Shown: positions 22,003 to 32,800 of the stretch, in pieces
How positions within the stretch are numbered: the first letter of the stretch is position 1
Layout: each line of letters starts with the position of its first letter
Assembly (NCBI GenBank): GCA_934047225.1
Contig: OW203988.1
Span: 496,001 to 560,000 of the forward strand
From: Ypsolopha sequella
Lineage: Eukaryota; Arthropoda; Insecta; Lepidoptera; Ypsolophidae
Direction of reading: 5' to 3'
DNA: 64,000 bases
Program-made: the position numbers and the translations under genes
Notes under the pieces: model-generated
What the model was told of the DNA's origin: nothing
Databases searched by the model: none
What the model saw: the letters and a program-made list of their open reading frames with translations, nothing else

Positions 22003-22853
22003 AACCCTACGTTCTCACCTCTACTGGTCAGTACTGTACTGTGCGCCTTGCAACCCTACGTTCTCACCTCTACTGGTCAGTACTGTACTGTGCGCCTTGC
22101 AACCCTACGTTCTCACCTCTACTGGTCAGTACTGTACTGTGCGCCTTGCAACCCTACGTTCTCATCTCTACTGGTCAGTACTGTACTGTGCGCCTTGCAA
22201 CCCTACGTTCTCACCTCTACTGGTCAGTACTGTACTGTGCGCCTTGCAACCCTACGTTCTCACCTCTACTGGTCAGTACTGTACTGTGCACCTTGCAACC
22301 CTACGTTCTCACCTCTACTGGTCAGTACTGTACTGTGCGCCTTGCAACCCTACGTTCTCACCTCTACTGGTCAGTACTGTACTGTGCGCCTTGCAACCCT
22401 ACGTTCTCACCTCTACTGGTCAGTACTGTACTGTGCGCCTTGCAACCCTACGTTCTCACCTCTACTGGTCAGTACTGTACTGTGCGCCTTGCAACCCTAC
22501 GTTCTCACCTCTACTGGTCAGTACTGTACTGTGCACCTTGCAACCCTACGTTCTCACCTCTACTGGTCAGTACTGTACTGTGCGCCTTGCAACCCTACGT
22601 TCTCACCTCTACTGGTCAGTACTGTACTGTGCGCCTTGCAACCCTACGTTCTCACCTCTACTGGTCAGTACTGTACTGTGCGCCTTGCAACCCTACGTTC
22701 TCACCTCTACTGGTCAGTACTGTACTGTGCACCTTGCAACCCTACGTTCTCACCTCTACTGGTCAGTACTGTACTGTGCGCCTTGCAACCCTACGTTCTC
22801 ACCTCTACTGGTCAGTACTGTACTGTGCGCCTTGCAACCCTACGTTCTCACCT
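22003..22853 (+). repeat. 49-bp minisatellite, right part (about 17 copies)
   Basis: Same unit and orientation as 17343-18016. GCACC variants occur at the 6th, 11th and 15th units, a trace of 4-5-unit higher-order duplication. It ends TTCTCACC before unique sequence at 22854. The three overlapping forward frames of 271-318 codons are artefacts of a stop-free unit. Confidence 0.97.
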
Positions 22854-23125
22854 TCGGAGCTAACTGCTGTTTTTCTCTCCATTTTGCCTGGATTCCTCCG
22901 GACATAGTAGAGTGCCTAAGATAAACTAAAGTGCTCGTTGTCACTTAACAAGAACTGGACCTTGTTAGGCGTTTGAATTTTGAAAATTGACTACTTACAT
23001 CAAATATTTAGTTTTTGAATTCGAGATTATGGTATATGTATATGATTAATGATTATTGCAAAACAGCTCACCTCGATAAGTATTTTTGATTAGGATAGCC
23101 GACCAGTTATATGTTTATATATAAT

Positions 23126-24625
23126 ACTAGCTTTTGCCCGCGGCTTCGCCCGCGTTGATTTAGTTTTTGTGTAGTACTTTTTACACAACATATTATTTAA
23201 ATCTGGTTTGGAGTGTTTTTGGTGCAATTCTTTGATCTCCAGGTAAAGTCTCTTTGACGGGGCCTATTACCTATTAGTTTTTTTTTATTCATATTTAAAG
23301 TACGTTTATAAGAGCTCTCACTCCCACAGGGACTCACCGATCAAAGTTTTTCCGAAAAAGTATCAAAATCCCTATCAGTTGTCAAAAAATGACAAATTTG
23401 AATACGGCAGCGTAATCGGCAACCTTGAATGCCCTTCGATACCGAGTTTCGTGTGACCTGTCAAAAACTGTCAAAACCTGTAAAATTATTTTTTTTGTCA
23501 TGTAGCCCTACCTTGACTGATCACTATAGTTGAAACCAAAACTCCCTACGATTAGCCGTTCGGGAGATATGGCCGATCAAAATTCTGTCAATTTTTCTTC
23601 TTTTCGTTTTTTTTTACCGTCGTCTAGATCTCACCGAGCCCTTTTCTTAGAGTACCATGAACATGGGTCTAGCATCAGCCGTTTGGGAGATAAGGGTCTG
23701 TAAAGTTTTGATACTTTCGGCAGTTAGACAGCCATCAACATGGGCCTAACTCCAGCCGTTTGGGAGATACAGGCCGTCAAAGTTTTGACATTAAAAAAGA
23801 AAAACTTTTTTGGCACACCGTGGTCCAAGTATATCCCAAGTATATCCCTTCCGTTCCAAAGATATTTTGCTGGAATATAGATAGATATAGACAGATAGAT
23901 AGATAGATAGATAGACACATAGATATTAGATAGATATATAGATTGACCTCAAAAGGAAATAATGGAACCCTAATATGATCACTTGTGTGGCTGTCTGTCT
24001 GTCCGTCAACAACAGCCGATTTGCTCTGGCACACATACATTTTCATGTCCACTATATTAAATGTCAAAATCGATGCAATTTTCGTAATTAATGTCCAAGA
24101 AAACCATAAAAACGACACCCATATTGATATTTACACATTTCAAAATTTCAACCCCATCGCACCCCAACAGGAAATGATGTTATTTCACGTTCACTACGTT
24201 GGATTTAGAAATCGTTGTTGTTTTCGTAATCAGCGACCCGATAAACCATACAAACGATACCCATGTTGATTTTCAGACTTTGTCACCCCATTTCCCCCTT
24301 TTAGGGGTTGAATTATGAAAAAACCTGAAACACGTGTTTACTCATTTATGAATAGGAGTACTCCTGTGAAGTCTCGAATAAAATAGTCTAACTAATCTTG
24401 TTTCCCCATACAAACTTTGGACCCCCGTTTCACCCCCTTAGGGGTAGAATTTCGAAAAACCCTTTCTTATTCCTTGTTTACATTACAAAGGGAAGCTTTG
24501 TGCAAAATTACAGCTTTCTAGGTCGAAGGGTTTGGGCTGTGCGTTGATGAGTCAGTGAATGAGTCAGTGAATGAATCAGTCAGTCAGGACTTCTCTTTTT
24601 ATATATATAGATAGATAATATATAT
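23126..24625 (+). repeat. Old dispersed repeat with CGCGGCTTCGCC start
   Basis: It begins ACTAGCTTTTGCCCGCGGC, a signature I recognise from dispersed insect repeats. GCCGTTTGGGAGAT, GCCGTTCGGGAGATA and the 'three C and A-rich lines' typical of such repeats recur inside. It ends with GATGAGTCAGTGAATGAGTC, a TATATATAG run and a GATA microsatellite (another is at 23878-23942). No intact ORF is present; the 94- and 113-codon frames show no domain. Class not assignable; possibly several nested copies. Confidence 0.5.
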
Positions 24626-25532
24626 AGTTCCTATAAGATGAGTTCGTATAACTTAGTGTTACTTAGTTCGTTCTACCAGTTTTATTATTTTATAAGCTTA
24701 ATAAAGCCCAATGCAATGAATATAATTTCTATGGACTTTATAAGGTCTAAGGGCTATGAGGGAGAAAATGAAAATTTTGAAATTGAATTTATTGTGGTTA
24801 ATAAAAAGCATCACAAAACTATAGGTTGTTTCATTCATAGCAAATAAGCAAATGAATAAGACCACATGCACATTTCTTTAGTCTCTATAAGGACCACCAC
24901 TCTATAAGGACCACCGCTCTATAAGGACCGCCACTCTATAAGGACCACCACTCTATATGTAATTGATTTTTAGGTTCATTATCTGAAAATGACAAATATA
25001 ATAGGAACTGATGCCTTCATTGTAATAATGGCGACTTAATAATGGTCCTTATTTTGATTACTAGTTCCCAATAAAGTCCATCGACGAGCTTTAAAAAAAC
25101 ATTTTTGTACTTAATTGGTTTGTATTACATTAATTTTGTACAATGTTCTTACTTCTAATAAGAACTATTTTTACACTCAATATGTTTTACAAATTAAAAT
25201 ACTTCCCAAAATCGATTTAAAAGAATTTGCAAAACTATAATTTTTATTAGGCGGACCTACTTGAGTGTTAGCTTTTGTGACAGATTTTCAGTAATATTAT
25301 AGTTGAACCTGGTTTATTGGTCCAAGAGTTGAGTGGGTTGTTGTAGGTGTACATACGAGTAGGTAGTGTTCGAATTGTTGTACAATTAGGTAGTTGTCTA
25401 CCGTATAGGAGTGTGGCAGGCTCGTTACGTACGATGCGTCATATATCAGCCGCCCGCCCGCCGCTACATAAATCTCGCCCCGTCCCGCGCCCCGCTCTGC
25501 CCCGCCGACGTCCGCCGCGGGTACGAAATATG
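24626..25532. other. No gene; GC-rich patch at right
   Basis: The 69-codon frame at 24638-24847 has no recognisable domain. 25440-25525 is a CG-rich patch (GCCGCCCGCCCGCCGC, GCCCCGCTCTGCCCCGCC) directly left of the TIR element copy B. Confidence 0.4.
24883..24958 (+). repeat. 17-bp tandem repeat, about 4.5 copies
   Basis: CTCTATAAGGACCACCA repeats every 17 bp at 24883, 24900, 24917, 24934 and 24951 with single-base variants (CCGC, CGCC). Confidence 0.9.
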
Positions 25533-26371
25533 CTATACTCCGGCCGTTCATTCGAGAGAATGGTGACGTTTGCAAATATCAGGGGATAAAACCTTTTTTT
25601 TACTGTTTTGCATTTCAATATTTTATATTTATCATGATGATTTTAGGGTAGATTGTATATCGTTAAAAGGTCCCATTTGTTAATAAAAAGTATTTTTGTC
25701 GTATACATTTTCCACTTCCTAGTACAAAACTTAATGAATCAGCTGACTCAATTTCTACGTAAAAGTAAAAAAAAAGCGCAAAAAAATTATTTTTGGCGAA
25801 AAGTTGTCTATTAGCGATAGTGTGTTCACTTGAATTTAAGAACCTTATATAGAGGTTGTCATTTTATTTATGTAGTGGAAATCATATTGAATTAAGACTC
25901 TGTATCTAAGTGATCAATGTTCTATTACCTTTTTTGTGAAACTCGTTAATTTGTTTTTATCATTTTCCCGAGTCCAGCTCTGAGTCAGTTACTATAGGAA
26001 GTCAACATTTTATTTGGCAAAATTAGCAAAAAGCCTCCAGTATGAATCCTCGAGTTTTTGAATGGACATTTCAGAAAAAGGTTTATAATATCTGCGGTGT
26101 AAGGCAGTGTTGTCGTATTATAAAACTGATATACCTTACCAAATAATAAGATCGTATATATATTCTATTCCAGGCTTTTTATTTATAAAAAAAGTTTAAA
26201 TAATCATGATTTGGATTTATTTCGTCCCATTTGTTGTACCGTTGATATTTTTTTAACGTGCCTTTATTTATTTTTGTCGTGAAGAAGCTCTTGTTGACTT
26301 GTAGTATTTTTTCGAGATATCGCCACACTCCATCTGTCATCATTCTCTCGAATTAACGGCAGCAGTTTAAG
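25533..26371 (-). mobile_element. Non-autonomous TIR element, copy B
   Basis: Inverted copy of 13539-14362. The left end is CTATACTCCGGCCGTTCATT and the right end reads, inward, CTTAAACTGCTGCCGTTAAT. The outer parts (about 320 bp on each side) are closely similar to copy A; the central ~200 bp differs, including AGCCTCCAGTATGAATCC near 26035, so one copy had its middle replaced. No ORF. A target duplication is not clear. Confidence 0.7.
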
Positions 26372-26879
26372 TATTGTTACCTCGCGAGACGCGAACCTGG
26401 GAACTAGCCGTGAGTTGCAGATCCAGCACTAAACGTATGACGAATTAGCTCCGAGTAAAGGAATACGGGCATGTTCACATCATTCATTACATCTGCAGTT
26501 AATGTGACAACATGTTGTAAATACAATACAAATAACCCAAATACAAAATTATTTATCGGATTAAAAATCTTAACCTAAATATTAAGGCTAAGATATTCAC
26601 AACAATTATGTGTCCAACTGAAACTTAAGTAAGGCAAAGCCTTCTGCTCGTAGGGACTGAGTTTAGTTAATACAGGTAGCCGAAAAAGAGAAAAGCATGC
26701 AATTTATTAAAGCTTATTTACATTTATAAAATAAAATAAAGATAAACATGTGTGTATGTAAGTATGAGGGTTTATATGTGTGCATATGTGAGAGGGTGTG
26801 TAAGTAAGTGTATGTCAGAGTGTGTGAGAAGAGAACAGAAACAGGGTGCGTTTAAAAAGAAAGAATTCTTTTTTAGAAG
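26372..26879. other. No gene; GT-rich tract
   Basis: 26745-26830 is a degenerate TG/GTATG-rich tract. No other signal. Confidence 0.4.
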
Positions 26880-27330
26880 ATCTTCTGTTTGGTTGTAGGT
26901 AAAAGTTTTCAGCATACTAATCATGCCTATAGAGATACAATGCTTAGTCTATTGTAAATATAGGGACCGAGTACACCGAGTACACCGAAAAAGCGAGAGT
27001 AAAATGATGTATTATATTTTTTATTGTCACAAACTTGATCTTTTCTACGCTTAGACTTGAGAAGATATGGTAAAAGTCTTTGTTGACAGTTGGGAAATAA
27101 TTGCTGCGTAGGATAAAGAAATGGCTTAAAAGTCATCACCTTCAGGACTGCTCGCTGAGCTCTCTCGATTTGCAGCATAGAAGTCTTATCTGAACCGCCC
27201 CAGACCGATATACATGAGAGACTGACACAGGGAGTAATAGACTGGGATACTAAGAGCATTACAGTGGAAAAGCCTAAGCTAAAGATATTGTAAAATGTGC
27301 ATTGTGCAAGGGAGAACAGATTCATGTAAT
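26880..27330 (-). pseudogene. Non-LTR RT C-terminal fragment
   Basis: The minus-strand frame at 26927-27325 reads CISVWGGSDKTSMLQIERAQ and RAVLKVMTFKPFLYPTQQLF, the post-thumb region of a non-LTR RT. It aligns block for block with SYSISVWFSVCKTS and KVMMKKPYRFPTKDLF in the element at 9340-11760, so both belong to related CR1/jockey-type elements. 5'-truncated; no catalytic domain. Confidence 0.75.
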
Positions 27331-28012
27331 TACAGTCCTCCTTATTAGTATAACACTTATAGGAACTAGACTAAGGTCCAGTTTCTGATTTATAAGCTCT
27401 AGCTAAGTTCTTCTCAAGCCCTTCTCTTTGGTTTAATAATAATAGCCATTGTGGCATTTCCATATTACTTACTCGAGATTGTTCATTTTCTATATTGTTT
27501 ATGGAATAATTGATATTCGGTTATGATTGTACTATATGTAGCTTCAATAACCATCCCGAGTCCACTAGCAGCCTCAGCGCTGCAACGAGCACGGCTCAGT
27601 GAGCTGAGAGCATCACTCCGACCGACCCGACCGTCGATACCGCTCTCACTAGCTTGTGGTTGTGAACATTCACTGCTCACTGCTCACTGCACTGACTAAT
27701 TCACTATTCATTTACCTTCTCCTTCTATTTACTGATTTATACATGACTACCTACATCATTTTCATAGGTTGAGATTATTTAAATTTTGTTCTCAACCTTT
27801 GCTCTCTATAAGCGGTTTTCTTAGCTAATACATACTACAAACTATCATATAAGCGAGATTATTTCTGTAAAAAGATGTCTTTCGAGATTTTAGGTTTGTT
27901 TTTTAAGCAACTGACTACTGACTAGCTGCTATTTTTATTTCCAAAACCATTGAAATTCCACGGCATTCATTAAACTAAACTAAACTAAACTAAACTATCT
28001 GAAACTTGCTCA
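27331..28012. other. No gene; small GC patch and TAAAC microsatellite
   Basis: 27545-27680 is relatively GC-rich with CACTGCTCACTGCTCACTGC repeats at its right edge. TAAAC repeats at 27970-27997 precede the 37-bp array. No coding sequence recognised. Confidence 0.4.
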
Positions 28013-28459
28013 AAACAAATAGACTGTAGCAGCGCGACGCAAGTCTCACAAACAAATAGACTGTACCAGCGCGACGCAAGTCTCACAAACAAATAGACTG
28101 TACCAGCGCGACGCAAGTCTCACAAACAAATAGACTGTACCAGCGCGACGCAAGTCTCACAAACAAATAGACTGTACCAGCGCGACGCAAGTCTCACAAA
28201 CAAATAGACTGTACCAGCGCGACGCAAGTCTCACAAACAAGTAGACTGTACCAGCGCGACGCAAGTCTCACAAACAAATAGACTGTACCAGCGCGACGCA
28301 AGTCTCACAAACAAATAGACTGTAGCAGCGCGACGCAAGTCTCACAAACAAATAGACTGTACCAGCGCGACGCAAGTCTCACAAACAAATAGACTGTAGC
28401 AGCGCGACGCAAGTCTCACAAACAAATAGACTGTACCAGCGCGACGCAAGTCTCACAAA
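28013..28459 (+). repeat. 37-bp minisatellite, about 12 copies
   Basis: Units with CAAACAAATAGACTGTACC and AGCGCGACGCAAGTCTCA. Copies differ mainly at one site (TGTACC versus TGTAGC) and once AATAG versus AGTAG. Very high identity implies recent expansion. Confidence 0.97.
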
Positions 28460-29739
28460 GTTAGAATTTTTACACAGAACACGATTTTTATTTAAAAAAA
28501 AAAATTTAATAATACCGATAAAAACTCTATTTCAATTGCAGATATTTTAGTTTTTAAACATAACAATAAAAAGGAAACAAATGCAATTAAATAACATTAG
28601 TTACACTTTTTAGGGTTCAGTACCCAAAGGAAAAAGTGAAGTCTTATATAGTGGTAAGAGACTAGCACATGTGTTCATTTGTGCACAAAATTACTAAGTG
28701 TGATACTGAAAAAATGACTAGCGCAGTCAAGATCAGACGTCAAAATGATTGGCGCAGTCAAGATCAGACGTCAAAAACTTAGCTGCTACCTGTGTTGCCC
28801 CAACTAAAATTTTACTAGTGTACATGAGGTACATCATTGTAGTAGTAATCATTAGCTTTATCGTCAGGGAAATTAACATTGCCCTCAATTGTGCTCACTT
28901 CATTTCATTTCCTACACTGTCAATATGACTTTGAACTGCCTTTTAAGTTTTCTTTGACTACTGTTCTCCAAGCGAGCTTGTTGATCCCATAGATTTAGAA
29001 TGTACAAGATAAACAATGTAGTAGCGAAAATGATACCAAAAAATTACTATGATATTACCATTAGATTTACTATTTTAATTAATATTTTGGACAATCCTGC
29101 ATATAACTACTAAATACAACAAAAAAAAACAATAAATTACTGTAAAAACTTTTTTTTGGCCCGATAAATACGAGAAATTGGGCAAAATGTGGTTTGAAAA
29201 ATTCTAATGACAAAATCATATTTACCTGTGAAATGTGTAATTATTTAGGTTATTTCTCCTTGTCACATCAAAATTACTCACTGCACAAGATAAAGCAATC
29301 ACTGTTTATCAATTTAGTTACGTATTATTTAAATATTATTATAAAATCCGCAATCACACCCAAGCAGGCGGGTAGCTATGGGCAGTTACTCGAAAAAACA
29401 TTAACACAGCTGTTCTTTGTTGTGCATCTCTTTCTCTCTTGCAAGCTGTTCATAAAGGTAGGACATCTCTTTTACACGCTATGTACGTCTTTTAAGCGCA
29501 GCGAATCCTAAGTCTATGGTTGATTCTTAGCCAGCAGTAAGTACGTCTAAGAAACTTGGCCATGTCTAAATACACCTAATATTAGAAAAAAAATACACTT
29601 TTTTTTAATAGTGTTGCCCTCACATTTTTTCCCGACATTGTAGGGAATAAATTAAGTCATTGCTTGTAACATTGACAGCAAATGTAAAACAAACGTCTCT
29701 TAAAAGATTGACGAACTATTTAGTAGCAATTATAATGTA
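28460..29739. other. No gene; minor repeats
   Basis: TTTTTAGGGTTCAGTACCC at 28606 is the inverted right end of the lepidopteran repeat seen at 13290. 28717-28775 holds two copies of a ~31-bp unit with GCGCAGTCAAGATCAGACGT. The 105-codon frame at 29194-29511 has no domain I recognise. Confidence 0.4.
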
Positions 29740-29747
29740 TTTGCACT

Positions 29748-30634
29748 ATAAAATTTATTGAAAAAGGCGTTACTTTGCGGAAGTCCATCATAAATTTGTA
29801 GATATATTAATAATTTGCAATATTCCGCTAAACACTCTTACCATGCTATTCAAAATGCAGACTCAAGCACCGCCCGCCCTCCCGCATAAAACATGCACAA
29901 GCAAAGCAAGCAGTACGAGCACAAAATAAAGCAATCTTAAATAACAAGCAAGAAAACTTATCGACACGTGTTTCGCCTCTAAACGAGGCATCCTCGGGAT
30001 GTGTAGTCCGCCCGACCGCTCGACAGCAAATGACGAGCTGCCGCCCGGAGCTCACCTTTTATACACCGGCCTGGCTAGTTGTTTGGTGGGAATAAATGGA
30101 TGACGAAAACATACGTAAAAGGGGAGTACTTATAAAATTTGTTTGTTCGTTGAGTAAATCAGAGTTATTCTTGTTTTTCAATATCTCTAACTGTTCTAGC
30201 ACACACATTCTTAAACCTTTCTTACAAATATGTTTTATATCAAATGAATGATTGTTAGGCAAACTATGACCGGACTCTAAAATATGTTTCGCAAAATGTG
30301 ATTTTTCGGGATGATTATTTCTATAGGCTGAGATGTGTTCTTTATACCTAGTTTCAAAGCTACGACCCGTTTGACCGATGTAAACACCGTTACATTCACT
30401 GCAGCACAATTTGTAAATACCCGACTGTTGCTTTTTATCTAACTTATCCTTTCCATTGCAAAGCCGCTTGATCTTATTATTAGTTCTGAAAGCAACGCGA
30501 ACACCAGAACGCCGAAAGATCTTCGCAACCCGTTCAGAAATCGGTCCTAGGTAAGTTAAGCTGGTTTTATATTTTTGAATACTTTCAGGCTGTAAAGCGG
30601 ACAAACTACTTCTGATAATACTATTTTGTTTTTT
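29748..30634 (-). repeat. Penelope pseudo-LTR, 3' copy
   Basis: 887 bp, matching 32490-33376 with offset 2,742. It contains the last ~190 codons of the ORF, 267 bp of spacer with the hammerhead-like motif, and the first 44 bases of the ORF (Met-Met-Asp-Phe-Arg...). The 69-codon frame at 29846-30055 overlaps the ribozyme-like region and is probably not a gene. Confidence 0.93.
29957..30006 (-). ncRNA. Hammerhead ribozyme-like motif in the 3' pseudo-LTR
   Basis: On the minus strand: ATC, core CCGAGGA, one T, stem II GCCTC / loop GTTTA / GAGGC, core GAAA, a 2-bp stem III (C-ACGT-G closed by A-T) and GTC followed by GAT, which pairs with the initial ATC as stem I. This is the hammerhead layout with the very short stem III reported for Penelope-like elements. 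Two caveats: the consensus CUGANGA is CCGAGGA here (C for U at core position 4), and there is an extra T before stem II. Cleavage would follow the C of GTC. Confidence 0.6.
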
Positions 30635-32533
30635 ATGGATTAATCGGTCAACCATTTTAGTACTATACCCGTTATTAAAAGCAATCTGATATATGATATT
30701 GAGCTCTTTTTTATAGTTGTCCGGACTTAAGGGCACCGTCGTTAATCTGTGAACATAACAACGAAAAGCAGCAAGTTTATGTTCCCAAGGGTGACAAGAT
30801 GAAGCGGGTATTACAGTATCGGTGTGTGTTGGCTTACGGTATATTTGAAATTCATGTTGATGTTGTGATCTTGTAATAGTTAAATCTAGAAAATTAAGGG
30901 AGTTTTCTTGTTCGACTTCTAATTTAAATTTTATTTTTGAGTGAATTTTGTTAAGTTTGTTGACAAATATATCTAGCTGCCTATTAGTACCCGTCCAGCA
31001 AAGAATGACGTCATCAACGAATCTATAATAATACAAAATATTAGAATTATTGACAATATGTTTGGTCTCGAAACTGTCCATGAAAATATCAGCCATCAAC
31101 GGACTTAAGGGTGAACCCATTGCTAAACCTTCTTTTTGCATGTAGAAACTATTGTTGAATTTGAAATAGTTTTGTTGCATGCAAACTGATGTGAGGTTTA
31201 GGAGGTCATCAATTTCGCCAGTGTGAAGACGTTGTTTTTCTAACAAATTTCTAATTATAGTCAAACATTCGTCATAAGGAACATTGGTAAATAAGCTATC
31301 TACATCCAAAGATACTAACTTCGCATTAGAGGGTAAATGAACATTATGAATTTTCGATATTAAATCCTCTTTATTCTTAAGACAATAGATAGGCTTGAAA
31401 GAAGTTTTTTCTAACAAAATGTGATTTAACCGTTTTGACAAATCATAAGCTGGGGCACCGATGTAAGAGACAACTGGACGAACCGGAATGTTATCTTTGT
31501 GTATTTTTGGCAAACCGTACAAAGCTGGGGCCACGGGGTTCATAGGCAGTAATTTCGCTTTAGATTGAGTGTTATCTGGAAAAACAAAGGATGTGTTATT
31601 GACGGCCAATTTTAGCTCAGCTTGAAATTTCTTAGTTGGATCCGAATTAAGTGGAACAAACTCGTCACCCTGAATGACGTCATTCACTTTACTATTATAT
31701 TCTTCGCGATTCATTATAACTACTGTATTACCTTTATCCGCTTTTGAAATTACTAGATCGTTATCATTAACCCTACACTGAATCGATTTAAATGTTGCTA
31801 GTTCCGGGTTGATTTGTTCTTTTGAGGAGACAGCAACTTTTTGTATTTCATTCGTAACTAAACTCTTAACAATATTATCTTTTTTAGAAACTATAGCAGT
31901 AATCTCAGCATCAACAGCTAAATTTTGCAATGAATTTTGGGACAAATTAGAAGGAATATTGTATTTTAAGCCCTTTTCCAAAAGTGACATCTCGCTAGTA
32001 GGAAAATCAATGTTAGTTAAATTTTTTACGCGAGGGTGGAATGGAAATGTTGACGAATTTTGCACGGGATGGTTAATTAAACGGTTATTACACTGTATTA
32101 ATCTGTCCAACTTGCCCCTCTGGATGAGATATTTTTCGTGTACCACTTTCGACGCCAAATCTCTAGCCTTTCTGTCTAGGCTATCAAATTCACTGCTGTG
32201 TAAAGAAAAAGTTAATTCAGTATGGAGAACTTTTAGATGAGTTTTAAGATTATTTCTTACCGAGAACCAATACCTTATTTCATCATTCAACCACGCTAGT
32301 TGTGCTTTTTTGATAGCTAAAAACGATGACCTAGTGTGTATGTTACAACGGATATTTAATTTTATGTAGTTGGGGACAATTTGATTTTTCTTACATTGTT
32401 GATTAAACCAAACATTTTGTGAAGCAAGTCGATGTAATTTGGTAAGCTTAACATACAATTTCGCCTGTTCAGCTATGCTTGCTGACCGAATAAAATTTAT
32501 TGAAAAAGGCGTTACTTTGCGGAAGTCCATCAT
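30059..32533 (-). CDS. Penelope-type reverse transcriptase / GIY-YIG endonuclease
   Basis: 824 aa, uninterrupted. It copies element RNA into DNA at a target nicked by its own endonuclease. The N-terminal ~230 residues are the Penelope-specific leader. Then come VISKADKGNTVVIMNREEY (about 265) and YGLPKIHKDNIPVRPVVS, RT motif A KLVSLDVDSLFTNVPYDE (about 402-419), motif B GLAMGSPLSPLMADIFMD, and motif C YRFVDDVIL (about 502-510) with both catalytic Asp present. The C-terminus is a GIY-YIG nuclease: GIYKLCCSECNGVYIGQTGR at about 703-722, the CCSEC cysteines typical of these elements, and RYKEHISAY. The first 15 codons lie inside the terminal repeat. The length fits a complete Penelope protein. 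All key residues are seen; activity is inference. Confidence 0.95.
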   Translation of the reverse strand: MMDFRKVTPFSINFIRSASIAEQAKLYVKLTKLHRLASQNVWFNQQCKKNQIVPNYIKLNIRCNIHTRSSFLAIKKAQLAWLNDEIRYWFSVRNNLKTHLKVLHTELTFSLHSSEFDSLDRKARDLASKVVHEKYLIQRGKLDRLIQCNNRLINHPVQNSSTFPFHPRVKNLTNIDFPTSEMSLLEKGLKYNIPSNLSQNSLQNLAVDAEITAIVSKKDNIVKSLVTNEIQKVAVSSKEQINPELATFKSIQCRVNDNDLVISKADKGNTVVIMNREEYNSKVNDVIQGDEFVPLNSDPTKKFQAELKLAVNNTSFVFPDNTQSKAKLLPMNPVAPALYGLPKIHKDNIPVRPVVSYIGAPAYDLSKRLNHILLEKTSFKPIYCLKNKEDLISKIHNVHLPSNAKLVSLDVDSLFTNVPYDECLTIIRNLLEKQRLHTGEIDDLLNLTSVCMQQNYFKFNNSFYMQKEGLAMGSPLSPLMADIFMDSFETKHIVNNSNILYYYRFVDDVILCWTGTNRQLDIFVNKLNKIHSKIKFKLEVEQENSLNFLDLTITRSQHQHEFQIYRKPTHTDTVIPASSCHPWEHKLAAFRCYVHRLTTVPLSPDNYKKELNIIYQIAFNNGYSTKMVDRLIHKKQNSIIRSSLSALQPESIQKYKTSLTYLGPISERVAKIFRRSGVRVAFRTNNKIKRLCNGKDKLDKKQQSGIYKLCCSECNGVYIGQTGRSFETRYKEHISAYRNNHPEKSHFAKHILESGHSLPNNHSFDIKHICKKGLRMCVLEQLEILKNKNNSDLLNEQTNFISTPLLRMFSSSIYSHQTTSQAGV

Positions 32534-32698
32534 AAATTTGTAGATATATTAATAATTTGCAATATTCCGCTAAACACTCTTACCATGCTATTCAAAATGC
32601 AGACTCAAGCACCGCCCGCCCTCCCGCATAAAACATGCACAAGCAAAGCAAGCAGTACGAGCACAAAATAAAGCAATCTTAAATAACAAGCAAGAAAA

Positions 32699-32748
32699 CT
32701 TATCGACACGTGTTTCGCCTCTAAACGAGGCATCCTCGGGATGTGTAG
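32699..32748 (-). ncRNA. Hammerhead ribozyme-like motif in the 5' pseudo-LTR
   Basis: Exact counterpart of the motif at 29957-30006, 2,742 bp upstream in the element's sense. Cutting at both motifs in a read-through transcript would release a unit-length RNA containing the full ORF. Confidence 0.6.
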
Positions 32749-32800
32749 TCCGCCCGACCGCTCGACAGCAAATGACGAGCTGCCGCCCGGAGCTCACCTT

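Noticed and set aside
21968..22924. Three overlapping plus-strand frames of 271-318 codons
   Set aside because: Same artefact in the right part of the 49-bp array.
28013..28459. CRISPR array (37-bp regular repeats)
   Set aside because: Repeats are directly adjacent with no spacers, in a eukaryotic genome; it is a minisatellite. The same applies to the other arrays.
29846..30055. 69-codon frame repeated identically at 32588-32797
   Set aside because: Identity results from the Penelope tandem duplication. The frame crosses the hammerhead-like motif and shows no domain.
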